Notes: generated from the sequence alone by a model not told the origin. A stretch of DNA of 64,000 nucleotides from Pelatocladus maniniholoensis HA4357-MV3 (GCA_019359115.1 JAHHHW010000085.1:62001-126000); one strand, 5' to 3'; counted from the first letter of the stretch, positions 28,688 through 39,027 are shown. Numbers and translations: made by a program.

Positions 28688-30520
28688 TTACTTTTGAAGT
28701 TCAAGATATTCCTGCCAAAATTGCATAGAGGTCAAGTCGTTGAATGCTTTTTTCCACTCTGCACTGACACTAGACCATCTCAAACAACTCCTAATTGCAG
28801 AGTTAAACCAAGTAAATAAAATATTAAGACCAGCTTTTTGATCGAATTCGTACTGATAAGAGTTAGGATTTTCGTCTATAACATAAATAATTCTTTTTTT
28901 AGCTAACCCTTTACAGATAGAATCACGTTCTTCTTCTTTAACACTAACTCGAATAATCACACTCTCGTCAGCAATTATAAATTGTGGAACTAAATGACCA
29001 TTAAGCGTTAATAAAGTAACTATTTTTTGAAATGTTCCAGCTTTAGTAACCTGATAAAATTCACTCCGTAAAACTGAATTAACCAATATAGTTTGATTTT
29101 TATAACTTTTACTGAGTTCATAAATTTTAGAATGTAGAATCTCTGGATAGTTGTTGGTAATGAAATTAGGCCCCTGCATATAATCTTCAAAACCTTTAAT
29201 TACCATTTGTGCAGAATTATAATCAAAGATGCATAAAGAATATAGGATAGATTGTGTGAATATTTTAACTGTTTTCACATATTCCAAGGAACTATGAATT
29301 GAATTAGTTATTAAGTGATTACGAATGTGATAGTATGAATCCCAAATGGGTCTTTTAGCATAAAAGGGTTCGTGCCACACAGCTATAGATGGAAAAGCCA
29401 CTATTCCATTATCAAAATGTTCATTAATTCTTAAACCAAATTCCATATCATCTATTTTGATAAACAAGGGGAGCAGTAATCCAATCCTTTCGACAATTTC
29501 TTTAGGGAAAGCAAAAAACCAAAATCCCCCATAATCGATATTGTCTTCTAACAAAAGTGAGGTAAGTGTGATGGTATTTCGTAAATCAAGATTGTGCTTT
29601 AGAGGATAACCTGTGAATTTATCTTGCTTGATGTTTCCTTCATCGTCAATGGATTTATTATATATTGCTCCTGCTTCATATAAGATGTGTTTTTTGTATA
29701 AATCGAGCATACTGCCAGCTACAGCAAAATCTTTCTTTGCATACTCATATAAAGAAAAAAGCCTGTAAATAGCTTCACTGTCTATCTCTATATCGTCATC
29801 CATGAACAAGAAATGTGTATAAATGTCTTCTTGCAACGCTTCAATCAATCCTTTAGTAAAACCACCACTTCCACCGACATTGCGATTATAAATAAGCTTA
29901 AATTTATAGTCTTTAAAATCACTCGTATTTAGAGTTACGCCATTGTCCACTACAAAGATTTTGAAGTGTTTATACTGCAATAAATTGTCTTGCAAAATAG
30001 TATTGACTGTCTTTTTTACATAAACTTCTTTTTTAAATGTACAAGTGATAATAGCTAATGACACATCCCTATGCTTTTCTTGTTCAGTTACAACTAACCC
30101 TTCTGTAAATAAACCTTGCTGACTAAGGCAAGTTATTTCTAGATAAATGCGACCAGCTTCTTGATCGTGCTTGAGTTTGGGTAAGCAAAATTTAGCATAA
30201 TCTGATATTTTACAATCTTTAAAACTTTGATTGAAAATAACTTCTCTTGTAATCGCTTCCGAAGTTTCTCTATAAGCAAAAACCTCAAAATTTCCCTCTA
30301 ATCTCAGTAAATAATAGAGTGAGTTAATATATGTATATTTTGTATAGTATTTTTCGTATAATGAGTTGAAATAAGTGTTTAAAGATATGATAGTATCTTT
30401 ATGTAAAATGAATTGTTTTTTGTCTTCCTTAAAATTAATTGATACATCATTAGAAAGTTTGAAGTATAAATCAGAAATCTCAGCAGTTTTAGGAAATTGT
30501 ACTCTGCTCACTATATTCAT
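28688..30520 (-). CDS. GlfT2-like galactofuranosyltransferase (GT2)
   Basis: The 610-residue protein has an N-terminal beta-rich part, a GT-A core from about residue 150, and a C-terminal helical part, as in mycobacterial GlfT2. Key motifs are NRNVGGSGGFTKGL, the metal site MDDDIEID, GGFWFFAFPKE, the base motif KIDDMEFGLR, and WHEPF. GlfT2 polymerises galactofuranose from UDP-galactofuranose, and the next gene makes that donor. It therefore probably adds one or more galactofuranose residues to a surface glycan. Codon use is more AT-rich than in the central-metabolism genes, like the rest of the cluster. Confidence 0.87.
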   Translation of the reverse strand: MNIVSRVQFPKTAEISDLYFKLSNDVSINFKEDKKQFILHKDTIISLNTYFNSLYEKYYTKYTYINSLYYLLRLEGNFEVFAYRETSEAITREVIFNQSFKDCKISDYAKFCLPKLKHDQEAGRIYLEITCLSQQGLFTEGLVVTEQEKHRDVSLAIITCTFKKEVYVKKTVNTILQDNLLQYKHFKIFVVDNGVTLNTSDFKDYKFKLIYNRNVGGSGGFTKGLIEALQEDIYTHFLFMDDDIEIDSEAIYRLFSLYEYAKKDFAVAGSMLDLYKKHILYEAGAIYNKSIDDEGNIKQDKFTGYPLKHNLDLRNTITLTSLLLEDNIDYGGFWFFAFPKEIVERIGLLLPLFIKIDDMEFGLRINEHFDNGIVAFPSIAVWHEPFYAKRPIWDSYYHIRNHLITNSIHSSLEYVKTVKIFTQSILYSLCIFDYNSAQMVIKGFEDYMQGPNFITNNYPEILHSKIYELSKSYKNQTILVNSVLRSEFYQVTKAGTFQKIVTLLTLNGHLVPQFIIADESVIIRVSVKEEERDSICKGLAKKRIIYVIDENPNSYQYEFDQKAGLNILFTWFNSAIRSCLRWSSVSAEWKKAFNDLTSMQFWQEYLELQK

Positions 30521-30562
30521 ATGCTTCCTACCTTTTAGGCGTGTTTCCTGAGAATAATTAGT

Positions 30563-31876
30563 TTAGGTTCTGTTATAGTGTGATACTTGCTCTAAGTATT
30601 GGTAAATGTAATCTACAAAAGGTTGATAGACTGCTTGAGGAGAAAGCTTGGCGATCGCATAACTATGAGCTTGTTCCTCCATCCATTGGCGCTTTTGTTT
30701 GTTGGTTAGCACTGTGTGTATAGCTACTGCGAAATCTTCAGGTGCATCTGCTACCAGAACAGCACTACCTACAACCCCACCCAGTCCTTGAACGCCTACA
30801 CTGGTGGAAACACAAGCACGACCATAGGACATTGCTTCTACGAGTTTGATTTTCAGTCCGCTACCAGCTAGCAAAGGAACCAGACAAACTTCAGCAGCAC
30901 CATATTCCGGTTCCAAATTATCAACCCTACCCAAAAGATGAACATTCGGAAAAGATTCTTGTATCAAGTCACAGACAGTACCACATACGTGGAGACTACA
31001 ATCGTGGATTAACTGTGTAACTCTTAACCACACATTTTCAAGAAACCACTTGAGACCATAGTAGTTGTGATCCACACGACTTCCAACAAACAAGCATCGT
31101 CCAGGTACTTGCGTGACGCTGGGATCATGAATTATCGCAGCTTTAGGTATACAGATAACCTCAGATTGAGGTGTCATTTGCTTGAGGAGTTTTGCTTCTT
31201 CTTCCTGAATAGCTAAAATTACCTGTGCTTTGCTTAACTGTATTGCTTCGTGTTCCCAACTCCAGTTTGATTCAACAGTGGTAAGTCCTAATTTTTTAAA
31301 GTGAGCATATCTTTGATGGAGTACGTCGTGGGTAAGTATAACTTTCAATACTGTTTTATCTAAAACGGGGGAGTCTAAAACACTTCCTAGAAAAGTGTAA
31401 TTAGCGATCGCTACATTAGGTTTGAATCTCACAAACCTTGAACTTGCAAAATTTAGCTCCTCTGGCGTTGGTAAAGCATCCCAAGCTTGAGTTTGTCGTT
31501 CCTTCCTGATAGAACGGTAAATGTTTTTCAGATTTTCTGGTAAGCAAATATAAACCAATCGCACCAATTCCATTAACCAATCTGATAAAGGGTTAACTCT
31601 AAGCAGAAGACGACCTATCCTCAAGTTATTCTTAACCGACACATTAGCAAGTGTTGCCAATGCAGGCGAAATTATATACCAGGGAACTCTGCCTTTAGGT
31701 GATGAATTAGGAATTACATACTCAATTTCACAACCAGCTTGCCGCAAGTAGCACAGAAAATTCAATATATAAGTAGCGTTACCAGCAGTATTCTCAACAG
31801 GAATATCTCTACCAACAAATTGAATTTTGATAGGTCGGTCAATACGATATATAGACACATTTTTGACTGAAATCAT
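30563..31876 (-). CDS. Glycosyltransferase, GT4 type with GT-B fold
   Basis: From ATG 31876 (a TTG lies one codon earlier) the protein has about 437 residues. The C-terminal half has CLFVGSRVDHNYYGLKWFL, LGRVDNLEPEYGAAEVCLVP and the donor-site block GLKIKLVEAMSYGRACVSTS, the E-x7-E motif of GT4 enzymes. The N-terminal half binds the acceptor and is divergent. It lies within the leftward polysaccharide operon, 42 bp before the galactofuranosyltransferase gene. The linked sugar is unknown. Confidence 0.83.
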   Translation of the reverse strand: MISVKNVSIYRIDRPIKIQFVGRDIPVENTAGNATYILNFLCYLRQAGCEIEYVIPNSSPKGRVPWYIISPALATLANVSVKNNLRIGRLLLRVNPLSDWLMELVRLVYICLPENLKNIYRSIRKERQTQAWDALPTPEELNFASSRFVRFKPNVAIANYTFLGSVLDSPVLDKTVLKVILTHDVLHQRYAHFKKLGLTTVESNWSWEHEAIQLSKAQVILAIQEEEAKLLKQMTPQSEVICIPKAAIIHDPSVTQVPGRCLFVGSRVDHNYYGLKWFLENVWLRVTQLIHDCSLHVCGTVCDLIQESFPNVHLLGRVDNLEPEYGAAEVCLVPLLAGSGLKIKLVEAMSYGRACVSTSVGVQGLGGVVGSAVLVADAPEDFAVAIHTVLTNKQKRQWMEEQAHSYAIAKLSPQAVYQPFVDYIYQYLEQVSHYNRT

Positions 31877-31972
31877 CAAATATATAACCTTATTTTGAAA
31901 TTTTTAAAATTATGACATTGAAACTTCTGACATCAATAAAACTAGACAAGATTGAATTAGTCAAAACTTCAA

Positions 31973-33169
31973 CTATAGATTAGGAACAGAGGTTTGTATC
32001 AATTTGTGCCAAACCTCTAGGGTTTCTTGTACCATTCTTTCTTCAGAAAACTCTTGAGCATGTGTTTTGGCATTCTTTGCTATCTCTTTCATGCGATCAG
32101 GATTTCTGAGTGACCATCTCAATTTCTCAAGCAGATCATAGGTATCTCCAGTTCTAAATAACAAACCGTGAACTCCATGTTCAATTACCTCTGGAATTCC
32201 ACTTGCATCTGAGGCAATAATTGGTAAACCATATGCCATTGCTTCAGCGATCGCATGAGATTGACCACCTTCATAGTGGGTTGGAAAAACAAACAAATTA
32301 GCAGCTTGCAACCACCTACGGACATCAGATCGATAACCTAGCATGAAAACTTTGCTCTCAACACCATACTCTCGTATTTGACTGGATAATTTCTTCCTTT
32401 GCTCACCTTCACCAATCCAGATAAATTTCACATCTGGGAACTCTTTAATAATATGAGGAATGATTGGGATAATATCCATGTAACCTTTTTGCTCATGTAA
32501 GCGTCCTACTGTGAGCAGAAGTTGGCTATTTTCACAAATCCCTATTTCCTTTGTTAACTTATTGTGGAATTCTACATAGTTTGTTTTATTTGTGCCAAGA
32601 ATGGGCTTAATACTAGCACCGTTATAAATGCAGAGGATTTGATGTTCAGGAATTTGAAATAAATTAGCCACAAGTCTGCGATTATTTTGAGAAATAGCTA
32701 ATAATTGTTGATTCCTATTTCTTGCCCAGGTATATGCTTTTAATTTCTTGGGACTATAAGGCGTTTGCCATATAGGTGGAACTAGCCCAAACCGAATTAT
32801 AGTTGGTATTTTTAGAAATCCACAAGCCATAATACTGCCAAAGCAATGGTCAGGCAATGGAAGAATAATTTGTACAACATCTGGCTTCACTTTGAGCAGT
32901 AATAAAATTGTTCGTACAAAATATGGTAAATATTTTTTGAAATATTTTTTCAAGATTACCTGGTTACGATATTGTTTTTCCTCAATTTCTAAACGATGAT
33001 ATTGTACACCTGCTGTGAGCAATTCTTGAACTAAAGCTTTTGTTCCATCAGAATTTGGGAATGCTACATGAACATTCCAACCTAATATTACAGATGCTGA
33101 CGCAATTTTTAAAGTATATTCTTCTACTCCACCGCGTATAATTGATGGAATAATCAGTAAGGATTTCAT
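31973..33169 (-). CDS. Glycosyltransferase, GT4 family
   Basis: The 398-residue protein opens SLLIIPSIIRGGVEEYTLKI, with the glycine loop of GT4, and has LLTVGRLHEQKGYMDIIPII and YEGGQSHAIAEAMAYGLPII in the donor domain (E-x7-E as EGGQSHAIAE). It is a retaining, cytosolic or membrane-peripheral glycosyltransferase. It follows the ABC exporter ATPase by 32 bp, which suggests the same transcript. Its role in a particular linkage cannot be stated. Confidence 0.9.
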   Translation of the reverse strand: MKSLLIIPSIIRGGVEEYTLKIASASVILGWNVHVAFPNSDGTKALVQELLTAGVQYHRLEIEEKQYRNQVILKKYFKKYLPYFVRTILLLLKVKPDVVQIILPLPDHCFGSIMACGFLKIPTIIRFGLVPPIWQTPYSPKKLKAYTWARNRNQQLLAISQNNRRLVANLFQIPEHQILCIYNGASIKPILGTNKTNYVEFHNKLTKEIGICENSQLLLTVGRLHEQKGYMDIIPIIPHIIKEFPDVKFIWIGEGEQRKKLSSQIREYGVESKVFMLGYRSDVRRWLQAANLFVFPTHYEGGQSHAIAEAMAYGLPIIASDASGIPEVIEHGVHGLLFRTGDTYDLLEKLRWSLRNPDRMKEIAKNAKTHAQEFSEERMVQETLEVWHKLIQTSVPNL

Positions 33170-33201
33170 GATTTTAATTTTTGAGAATTGAAGATTTTAT
33201 A

Positions 33202-34509
33202 TTAATTGTCAATCATTAATTTTCCACCATTTATTTGCCATGTTCGCGGTTGGTAAAATAAACATTGGCTCATATTGATATACTCACTAACTCTAAATTG
33301 AAAAACTTCAACTGCATCAAGATAATTGTGTCCAGGTTGACCGATGAGTACCTTCATAATATATAAACCAGGTCTTAAGCTAAGGTATGGGATCTGAAGC
33401 TGAATTTCTTGCCTTTCTGGTATGAGATTAAATTTCACCTGATCACTAAAACTACTCAATCGGAGAATAATTCCTCCCTCTCCAAATTTTTCTTGAATTA
33501 AAACAATTACACCTACATTTTCGATATAAATATGAGCTTTGCATCCTATGCAAAAATTAGTGGATTTACCACAAATCGGTGATGCAATTATTTTTCCTTG
33601 ATTATCTTTAAAACAGAGATAAATAATATCCACCCCTAGACTTTCATTCTGAGATTTTTCTGGTAGAAATAATGCCTTTGTAGAGTATTCTGCCCGTTCC
33701 CTCAAAAAAAGGTCTGCTTCATACTTACTCATTATTAAATGAGGTTCTCCAGATGCAATTACATTGCCAGATGAAAGGTAAATTGCCGTATCACAGGCCG
33801 TTAGTATAAGATTTGGATCGTGAGAAACGAGTATTAGAGATGTGCCATATTTGCGTAACTCACCAAGACGGTGAAAGCATTTAACTCTAAACTTCATATC
33901 TCCGACAGCTAGCACTTCATCAACCAGTAAAATATCTGGATTTGTATGAATTGCACTGGCAAATCCTAACCTTGCAGCCATCCCAGAACTATAACTCTGT
34001 ACTGGTGCATCGATTGCATCCCCAATTTCTGCAAACTCTACTACTTCATCAAATCGCTCATTAATTTCCTTCTTTGACAAACCCAAGATTGACATATTGG
34101 CATAAATATTTTCTCGCCCTGTCAAAATAGGATTGAATCCAGCACCTAAAGCAATCAAAGGTGCTACCCGACCATTAACTTCTACAAAACCAGTATCGGG
34201 TTTAATCAACCCTGCAATCATCCGCAATAAGGTAGATTTTCCACTGCCATTTTTACCAACTAAACCAAGTGCTTCTCCTCGACACAATCGAAAATTAACA
34301 TCCTTCAATGCCCAAAATTCTTTTGGTCGAATAATGTCATTTTTCTCTCGCAGACCAAGTAATTCAGAAGCAATATCTTGAATACCATAGAGTAGCGATC
34401 GCTTTAAATCTCGACAAAACTTTTTAGAAACACTGTTAACTGAAAGAACAATTTCATGATCATTTTTGTATGGCTTTGCTGAAATTTCCTGCTCATTGAT
34501 ATCAAGCAT
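33202..34509 (-). CDS. wzt: Polysaccharide ABC exporter ATPase with Wzt C-terminal domain
   Basis: The 435-residue protein has an ABC ATPase domain: Walker A GKNGSGKST, signature YSSGMAARLGFA, Walker B ILLVDEVLAVGD and the H-loop SHDPN. Residues after about 285 form a beta-sandwich like the Wzt carbohydrate-binding domain (FQFRVSEY near its end), which in O-antigen exporters recognises a modified chain end. It pairs with the permease gene ending only 2 bp upstream. Together they should move an undecaprenyl-linked glycan across the inner membrane. Confidence 0.92.
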   Translation of the reverse strand: MLDINEQEISAKPYKNDHEIVLSVNSVSKKFCRDLKRSLLYGIQDIASELLGLREKNDIIRPKEFWALKDVNFRLCRGEALGLVGKNGSGKSTLLRMIAGLIKPDTGFVEVNGRVAPLIALGAGFNPILTGRENIYANMSILGLSKKEINERFDEVVEFAEIGDAIDAPVQSYSSGMAARLGFASAIHTNPDILLVDEVLAVGDMKFRVKCFHRLGELRKYGTSLILVSHDPNLILTACDTAIYLSSGNVIASGEPHLIMSKYEADLFLRERAEYSTKALFLPEKSQNESLGVDIIYLCFKDNQGKIIASPICGKSTNFCIGCKAHIYIENVGVIVLIQEKFGEGGIILRLSSFSDQVKFNLIPERQEIQLQIPYLSLRPGLYIMKVLIGQPGHNYLDAVEVFQFRVSEYINMSQCLFYQPRTWQINGGKLMIDN

Positions 34510-34511
34510 GA

Positions 34512-35426
34512 TTAAGAACTCATTCTCTCAACGACATAAGGCATCGCCAGACGATAGATAATCCAAGCTAAAACTAATCCCACAATTGCAATTAGACTGG
34601 CTATCCAAAATCCTTTGGGGTCAGATATCACACCTGTTGTTGCCAACTCCCGTGTTGTTACTAACAAAGGTGTAACAGGATTGAGATTAACAATAGTGCC
34701 GAATATGCCATTATTGGGAACTGGGTAGACTACTGGCGTCAGAAATAGCCAAAATCCAGTTATTAAGGTTAGCCCCATTGAAAAATCTTGATAGAGAGCG
34801 CTGAGTGGAGCTAACAGCAGACCAAAAAAAGTTCCTAACAATATTAGATGAATTAATGCGATTGGCGCTAAAAAAACGCTCCAAGTTACAGGGATTTTAA
34901 ACCAGATGAACAAACCCACAATCAGAATTAGTTTGATGCCAAAATTGAAAAAAACTTCCCCTAATTTGGCAAGAATCAGCGCTTCTCTAGGGAAATTAAT
35001 TCTAGAAAGCATCATTTTGGCAGCTATCACTGCTTGAGGAGGGCCATTCAATGCTTCGACAAAGGTTTGCCACAATGTCATGCTGAACATGACGTAAGCA
35101 GGATAGGGTAAGTCCGTAATACCGATATTGACAACTCCACCTCCTTGGGCAAGGGTAAAGCCAACTGCCATAAGAATCGGAGGTATAATTGCCCAGAAAA
35201 TACCTAAAAATGACTGACGGTATTTAGCGCTGATATCTCGAATCATCAGCCGCCAAGCCAACTCTCGTGATCCTAACAAGTCTCGTCTCATTTCTTTGAA
35301 TAATTGAAGCGGACGCCTCATTTGACTCTCAGGTCGATGCACTACTCTATAGACTTTTGGAGGTAATTTTTGAGTCTGTTTAGAGAATTTATTGTGTTTC
35401 AAATAATGCTGATTTTTGTGCATCAT
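34512..35426 (-). CDS. wzm: Polysaccharide ABC exporter permease, ABC-2 type
   Basis: The 304-residue membrane protein has six hydrophobic segments after a basic cytoplasmic start and the ABC-2/TagG signatures RDISAKYRQSFLGIFWAIIP and LNPVTPLLVTTRELATTG. It is the membrane channel for the neighbouring Wzt ATPase, with 2 bp between the genes, so translation is probably coupled. Two in-frame ATG codons (35426 and 35423) begin the gene; the first is used here. Confidence 0.92.
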   Translation of the reverse strand: MMHKNQHYLKHNKFSKQTQKLPPKVYRVVHRPESQMRRPLQLFKEMRRDLLGSRELAWRLMIRDISAKYRQSFLGIFWAIIPPILMAVGFTLAQGGGVVNIGITDLPYPAYVMFSMTLWQTFVEALNGPPQAVIAAKMMLSRINFPREALILAKLGEVFFNFGIKLILIVGLFIWFKIPVTWSVFLAPIALIHLILLGTFFGLLLAPLSALYQDFSMGLTLITGFWLFLTPVVYPVPNNGIFGTIVNLNPVTPLLVTTRELATTGVISDPKGFWIASLIAIVGLVLAWIIYRLAMPYVVERMSS

Positions 35427-35541
35427 TATTAACTATTTATTGCGGTGAAAAAAAACATAAGAGGGCAAAAAATAAGGGTAAATAAATAATTTATTTGAGC
35501 ATTTCTACAAATGATTCTGCTAATAATGGATTGAATCGCTA

Positions 35542-36501
35542 TTAGACAGAGACACCTGGTATAAACCGACGCACAATACGAGACAGTTCTCGCGCTCTAT
35601 CGTAGCTTTGAAGACCGAACCAGCGTGCGATCGCTATTGCTAAACTCAAGCGTAAATAGATGAATGTGTAGCGTATTCGGGGATAGTGCAAAATAGCTTG
35701 CCGACGGTAATGCATAGCATTCTGATAGTTCCCTGTGCCTTGTAGATAACCCCAAGCTGCAAAGAAGTTCATCCAGCCATAGCTTTGGTTTCTCAAATAC
35801 AGCAACTCCAAGGGAGCAGACTGGAAGGTTTTCTCAATCACCTGGCGCAGCTCCTGGATCATCTTTTCGTGGTTCCTGCTAAAACTGTTAGGAAGCTGTC
35901 GGTAGAGAATTAAAGGTTCTTTGACAACTCCAAAGGGATAACGAGCAGCAATGCGAGTCCACATATCTCGATCTGGAGCGTAGCGAAAATTTGGATCGAA
36001 TACCCCCACAGTTTCAAAGCAACTACGGCGAACCATTGGTGTACTACCATTAGAAATCATGTCTCTGACAACAATTTGCTCCCATACATTCCCCTCTGCA
36101 TGGAAAGCTAGCACTATACCTGTGGACTTACCCCACTGATCAACAAAAGCCGTCCAAGTATAAACCAAACCAACTTCTGGATTATCCTCTAGATAATGTA
36201 CTTGTTTTTCTAATTTAGTTGGCTGCCACAAGTCGTCAGCATCCAAGAATGCGATGTATTCCCCTTGAGCATGGGTAATACCTGTGTTACGTGCAACAGA
36301 TACACCCTGGTTTGGTTGCGAAATCAGCCTTACACGTGGATCTGCTATCTGATTAGCCCATTCAACGATATTGTCTGAGCTACCATCATTAATGATTAAT
36401 ATTTCAAAGTCTGTGAAAGTCTGCTGCAAAACACTCTCTAGAGTTTCTGGCAGATAAGTCATCGCATTGTAGGCTGGAATGACAACAGAAACTTTTGACA
36501 T
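35542..36501 (-). CDS. Glycosyltransferase GT2, paralogue 1 of a tandem pair
   Basis: The 319-residue protein has the GT-A motifs VVIPAYNAMTYLPETLESVL, NDGSSDNIVEWA and FLDADDLW (DxD), followed by APDRDMWTRIA at the ED site. The C-terminal 90 residues are helical and basic. It is strikingly similar to the gene at 36719, with near-identical first 110 residues and divergence in the middle and end. It is an inverting transferase that adds a hexose or similar sugar to the cluster's glycan. The region 36502-36718 between the pair holds three ATTGCCT-type heptamers near 36624. Confidence 0.9.
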   Translation of the reverse strand: MSKVSVVIPAYNAMTYLPETLESVLQQTFTDFEILIINDGSSDNIVEWANQIADPRVRLISQPNQGVSVARNTGITHAQGEYIAFLDADDLWQPTKLEKQVHYLEDNPEVGLVYTWTAFVDQWGKSTGIVLAFHAEGNVWEQIVVRDMISNGSTPMVRRSCFETVGVFDPNFRYAPDRDMWTRIAARYPFGVVKEPLILYRQLPNSFSRNHEKMIQELRQVIEKTFQSAPLELLYLRNQSYGWMNFFAAWGYLQGTGNYQNAMHYRRQAILHYPRIRYTFIYLRLSLAIAIARWFGLQSYDRARELSRIVRRFIPGVSV

Positions 36502-36623
36502 ATGTGATCTCTCTGAAGGTAAGTAGTTTGTAGCGTTCCTAGCACATAGTTCTCTATAGGATTCCTATTTGATTTTTGAACAAAACTCAGTACACATCTA
36601 GCTTCCTTTTTTTCTTTCTTTCC

Positions 36624-36644
36624 CTATTGCCTATTGCCTATTGC
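36624..36644. repeat. Heptamer short tandem repeat, three copies
   Basis: CTATTGC is repeated three times exactly between the two GT2 paralogues. It is of the same repeat class as the longer tracts at 7294 and 50466. Confidence 0.8.
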
Positions 36645-36718
36645 CTGCCTCCACGAGTAAATTCATTAATCAAATCGGATTGCTATATAAGTAATCGCTT
36701 TGTCTGGGTTTTGGAAGT

Positions 36719-37687
36719 TCACCTAATGGAATGCAATTGTGCAACATTTAAAATCCGCCGCCGCACAGAATAGATTAGGGCTAGTACTCTCCTAAAGCCA
36801 TCAGCATCAAACCATTGCATCATGGCGATCGCTAAACTCAAGCGAATACAGTCCCAAGAATAATGTAATTGTGGATAATGAGCGATCGCTTGCTGACGAT
36901 AATGAATCGCCTGATTAAAATTTTTGTTGTTTACAGACTTCCAAGCTAAGTAAAGATTCTGATTTCCATAGCTTCGATTTCTTAAATAAAGTAATTCTGT
37001 GGGAACAGACTCAAATGCTCTTTCAGTAAGAATACGAAAATCTTTGAGAACTTCTTTGCAATGCGTAGACAAAGTCGAATCATGTAAACGATATCTTGTC
37101 AAAGGTTCCCTAATTACTGCAAAGACGTAACGAGACGCAAAACGAATCCACAGATCATTATCTTCACAATAGTGTAGCTCCCGATCAAATCCCCCAACAG
37201 TTTTTAAACAAGTGGCGCGAACCATCACCGAAGAAGTAACAACTATATTTTTTTGAACAATCTGTGTCCATACATCACCCTCTAGTTGAGTGGTAAGTAA
37301 TTTTCCTGTTTGATTACCTTCTTTATCAATTAACAGTGTCCAGGTATGTACTAAACCAACTGTGGAATTATTATCCAAACAATGGACTTGTTTTTCCAAT
37401 TTTCTTGGTTCCCAAAGATCGTCAGCATCTAGGAATGCTATGTATTCTCCTTGGACGTGAGCAATACCTGTGTTACGTGCTGCGGATACACCCTGGTTGG
37501 GTAGCGAAATCACTTGCAATCGTGGATCTACTAACTCATCAGCCCATTCCACAATATTGTCTGAACTACCATCATTAATCATCAACACTTCAAAATCTGT
37601 AAAAGTTTGTCTAAAAACACTTTCTAAAGTTTCTGGTAGATAAGTCATAGCATTGTAGGCTGGAATGATTACAGAAACCTTTGGCAT
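36719..37687 (-). CDS. Glycosyltransferase GT2, paralogue 2 of a tandem pair
   Basis: The 322-residue protein has VIIPAYNAMTYLPETLESVF, NDGSSDNIVEWADE, FLDADDLW and CEDNDLWIRFA, the last being a better ED motif than in its neighbour. The shared tail (LRNRSYGNQNLYLAW, HYRQQAIAHYP) shows that the two genes arose by duplication of the whole gene. The middle third, which usually contacts acceptor and sugar, differs most, so the two enzymes probably make different linkages. It lies 14 bp after the GT4 gene at 37702. Confidence 0.9.
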   Translation of the reverse strand: MPKVSVIIPAYNAMTYLPETLESVFRQTFTDFEVLMINDGSSDNIVEWADELVDPRLQVISLPNQGVSAARNTGIAHVQGEYIAFLDADDLWEPRKLEKQVHCLDNNSTVGLVHTWTLLIDKEGNQTGKLLTTQLEGDVWTQIVQKNIVVTSSVMVRATCLKTVGGFDRELHYCEDNDLWIRFASRYVFAVIREPLTRYRLHDSTLSTHCKEVLKDFRILTERAFESVPTELLYLRNRSYGNQNLYLAWKSVNNKNFNQAIHYRQQAIAHYPQLHYSWDCIRLSLAIAMMQWFDADGFRRVLALIYSVRRRILNVAQLHSIR

Positions 37688-37701
37688 ATAAACCTCAAAA
37701 T

Positions 37702-38922
37702 TTAATCAGTTTTGACTGGTAATTTTTTCTTGGACTGCACAATAGTTTCTAAAATCACATCGCGGTAGCGTAGTGTCATAGCATCCCAACTAAAACGTGT
37801 AGCATTCTCTCTAGCCAGTTGACTCCAGTTCCCACTCAACGCATGTTTTAGAGCAGTAGCATAGATATCCAGATTGGTTACATCGCAGAGAATACCACCC
37901 TTGCCAATCATATATTGTCGTATTTGATCATCAGTAGCGACCACAGGTAAACCACTAGCCATTGCTTCGAGATACACCAGTGCAAATGGCTCATAGATAG
38001 AAGGAAGTGTAAAGACATCGACACTCCGGTAGACTTCAGCCATTTGTTCAAAAGGGAAGGTGCGAATCGCAAAGCGTTCTTTACCTAACAGTCGTTCACC
38101 CAGTGATTGAAAATAGATGCGATCGCCTCCGTCTCCACACACCAGAAGACTAACTCCACTCAGACGAGACACTGCTTGCATCGCTAGCTCAACTCGCTTT
38201 TGATTCTGGCAATTTAACGAAGCGACACACAATACTACTGGTTTGGGTAAACCAAGATCAAGGCGAGTTCCATGAGGGGTAAATTTGTCGAGATTCACAC
38301 CATTAGGAATTACGCTGATTGATTGTGTTGGTTTCAGGTTACGAGCAAACGCAGCCGTAGCTGCATCAAAAACCACCAGATGATTCGGACAAAAGCGTAG
38401 ATTGCGCTTCAGACATTTGCCATTCTGTACTAATGAGCCATCATCCCCTCTACCTAGTAAGCTATTGTGTTCGGTGAAAAGAATCGGAATTCCCGTGAGC
38501 GATCGCACACAAGCAGCCATAGCCAATCCACCGTAATCGTTATGAGGAAAGATTAAATCAGCAGGTTTACTGAGCAGACGGAGTAGAGAAGGAAAAAAAC
38601 TGGAGACATGTTCCAACAAAATTTCAGGAGTTGTAAAACCCTTCAACAGTGGAGCAATCAAAGGATGACGCACAGCATTAGCGGTGTAGGTACGAGGAAT
38701 ACATTTGACGGGATAGCTAAAGGAGCCACAAGGAGCGCCACTCAGTAGTTCTACCTCAAAGTAAGAACTCAGGCGATGTGCTAGCTCAATAGCAAGATTC
38801 TCCGCTCCACCACTCCAGTTAACTCCTGCACTTGGATGAGCTAGAACAATTCTGTAGGGTAGTCTCTCACCTTGTCCATTTATATGGGTTTCATCAGTTC
38901 CACTCATTAGTTGTTGTGTCAT
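37702..38922 (-). CDS. Glycosyltransferase, GT4 family
   Basis: The 406-residue protein has HPSAGVNWSGGAENLAIELA as the N-terminal glycine loop, SVIPNGVNLDKFTPH at the hinge, and PSIYEPFALVYLEAMASGLP at the donor site (E-x7-E). It is a retaining GT-B enzyme. The gene is 14 bp upstream of the GT2 gene and clearly belongs to the same leftward transcription unit. Donor and acceptor are unknown. Confidence 0.9.
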   Translation of the reverse strand: MTQQLMSGTDETHINGQGERLPYRIVLAHPSAGVNWSGGAENLAIELAHRLSSYFEVELLSGAPCGSFSYPVKCIPRTYTANAVRHPLIAPLLKGFTTPEILLEHVSSFFPSLLRLLSKPADLIFPHNDYGGLAMAACVRSLTGIPILFTEHNSLLGRGDDGSLVQNGKCLKRNLRFCPNHLVVFDAATAAFARNLKPTQSISVIPNGVNLDKFTPHGTRLDLGLPKPVVLCVASLNCQNQKRVELAMQAVSRLSGVSLLVCGDGGDRIYFQSLGERLLGKERFAIRTFPFEQMAEVYRSVDVFTLPSIYEPFALVYLEAMASGLPVVATDDQIRQYMIGKGGILCDVTNLDIYATALKHALSGNWSQLARENATRFSWDAMTLRYRDVILETIVQSKKKLPVKTD

Positions 38923-39027
38923 CCTGAAAATACTCCACTTGCAACAACAATATGGCTAGGCGATCGCAAGTTTATATTTCTTTAGAGCAATAGTTTTCCC
39001 AGATCTATGCATACTTTTTTAACAACA

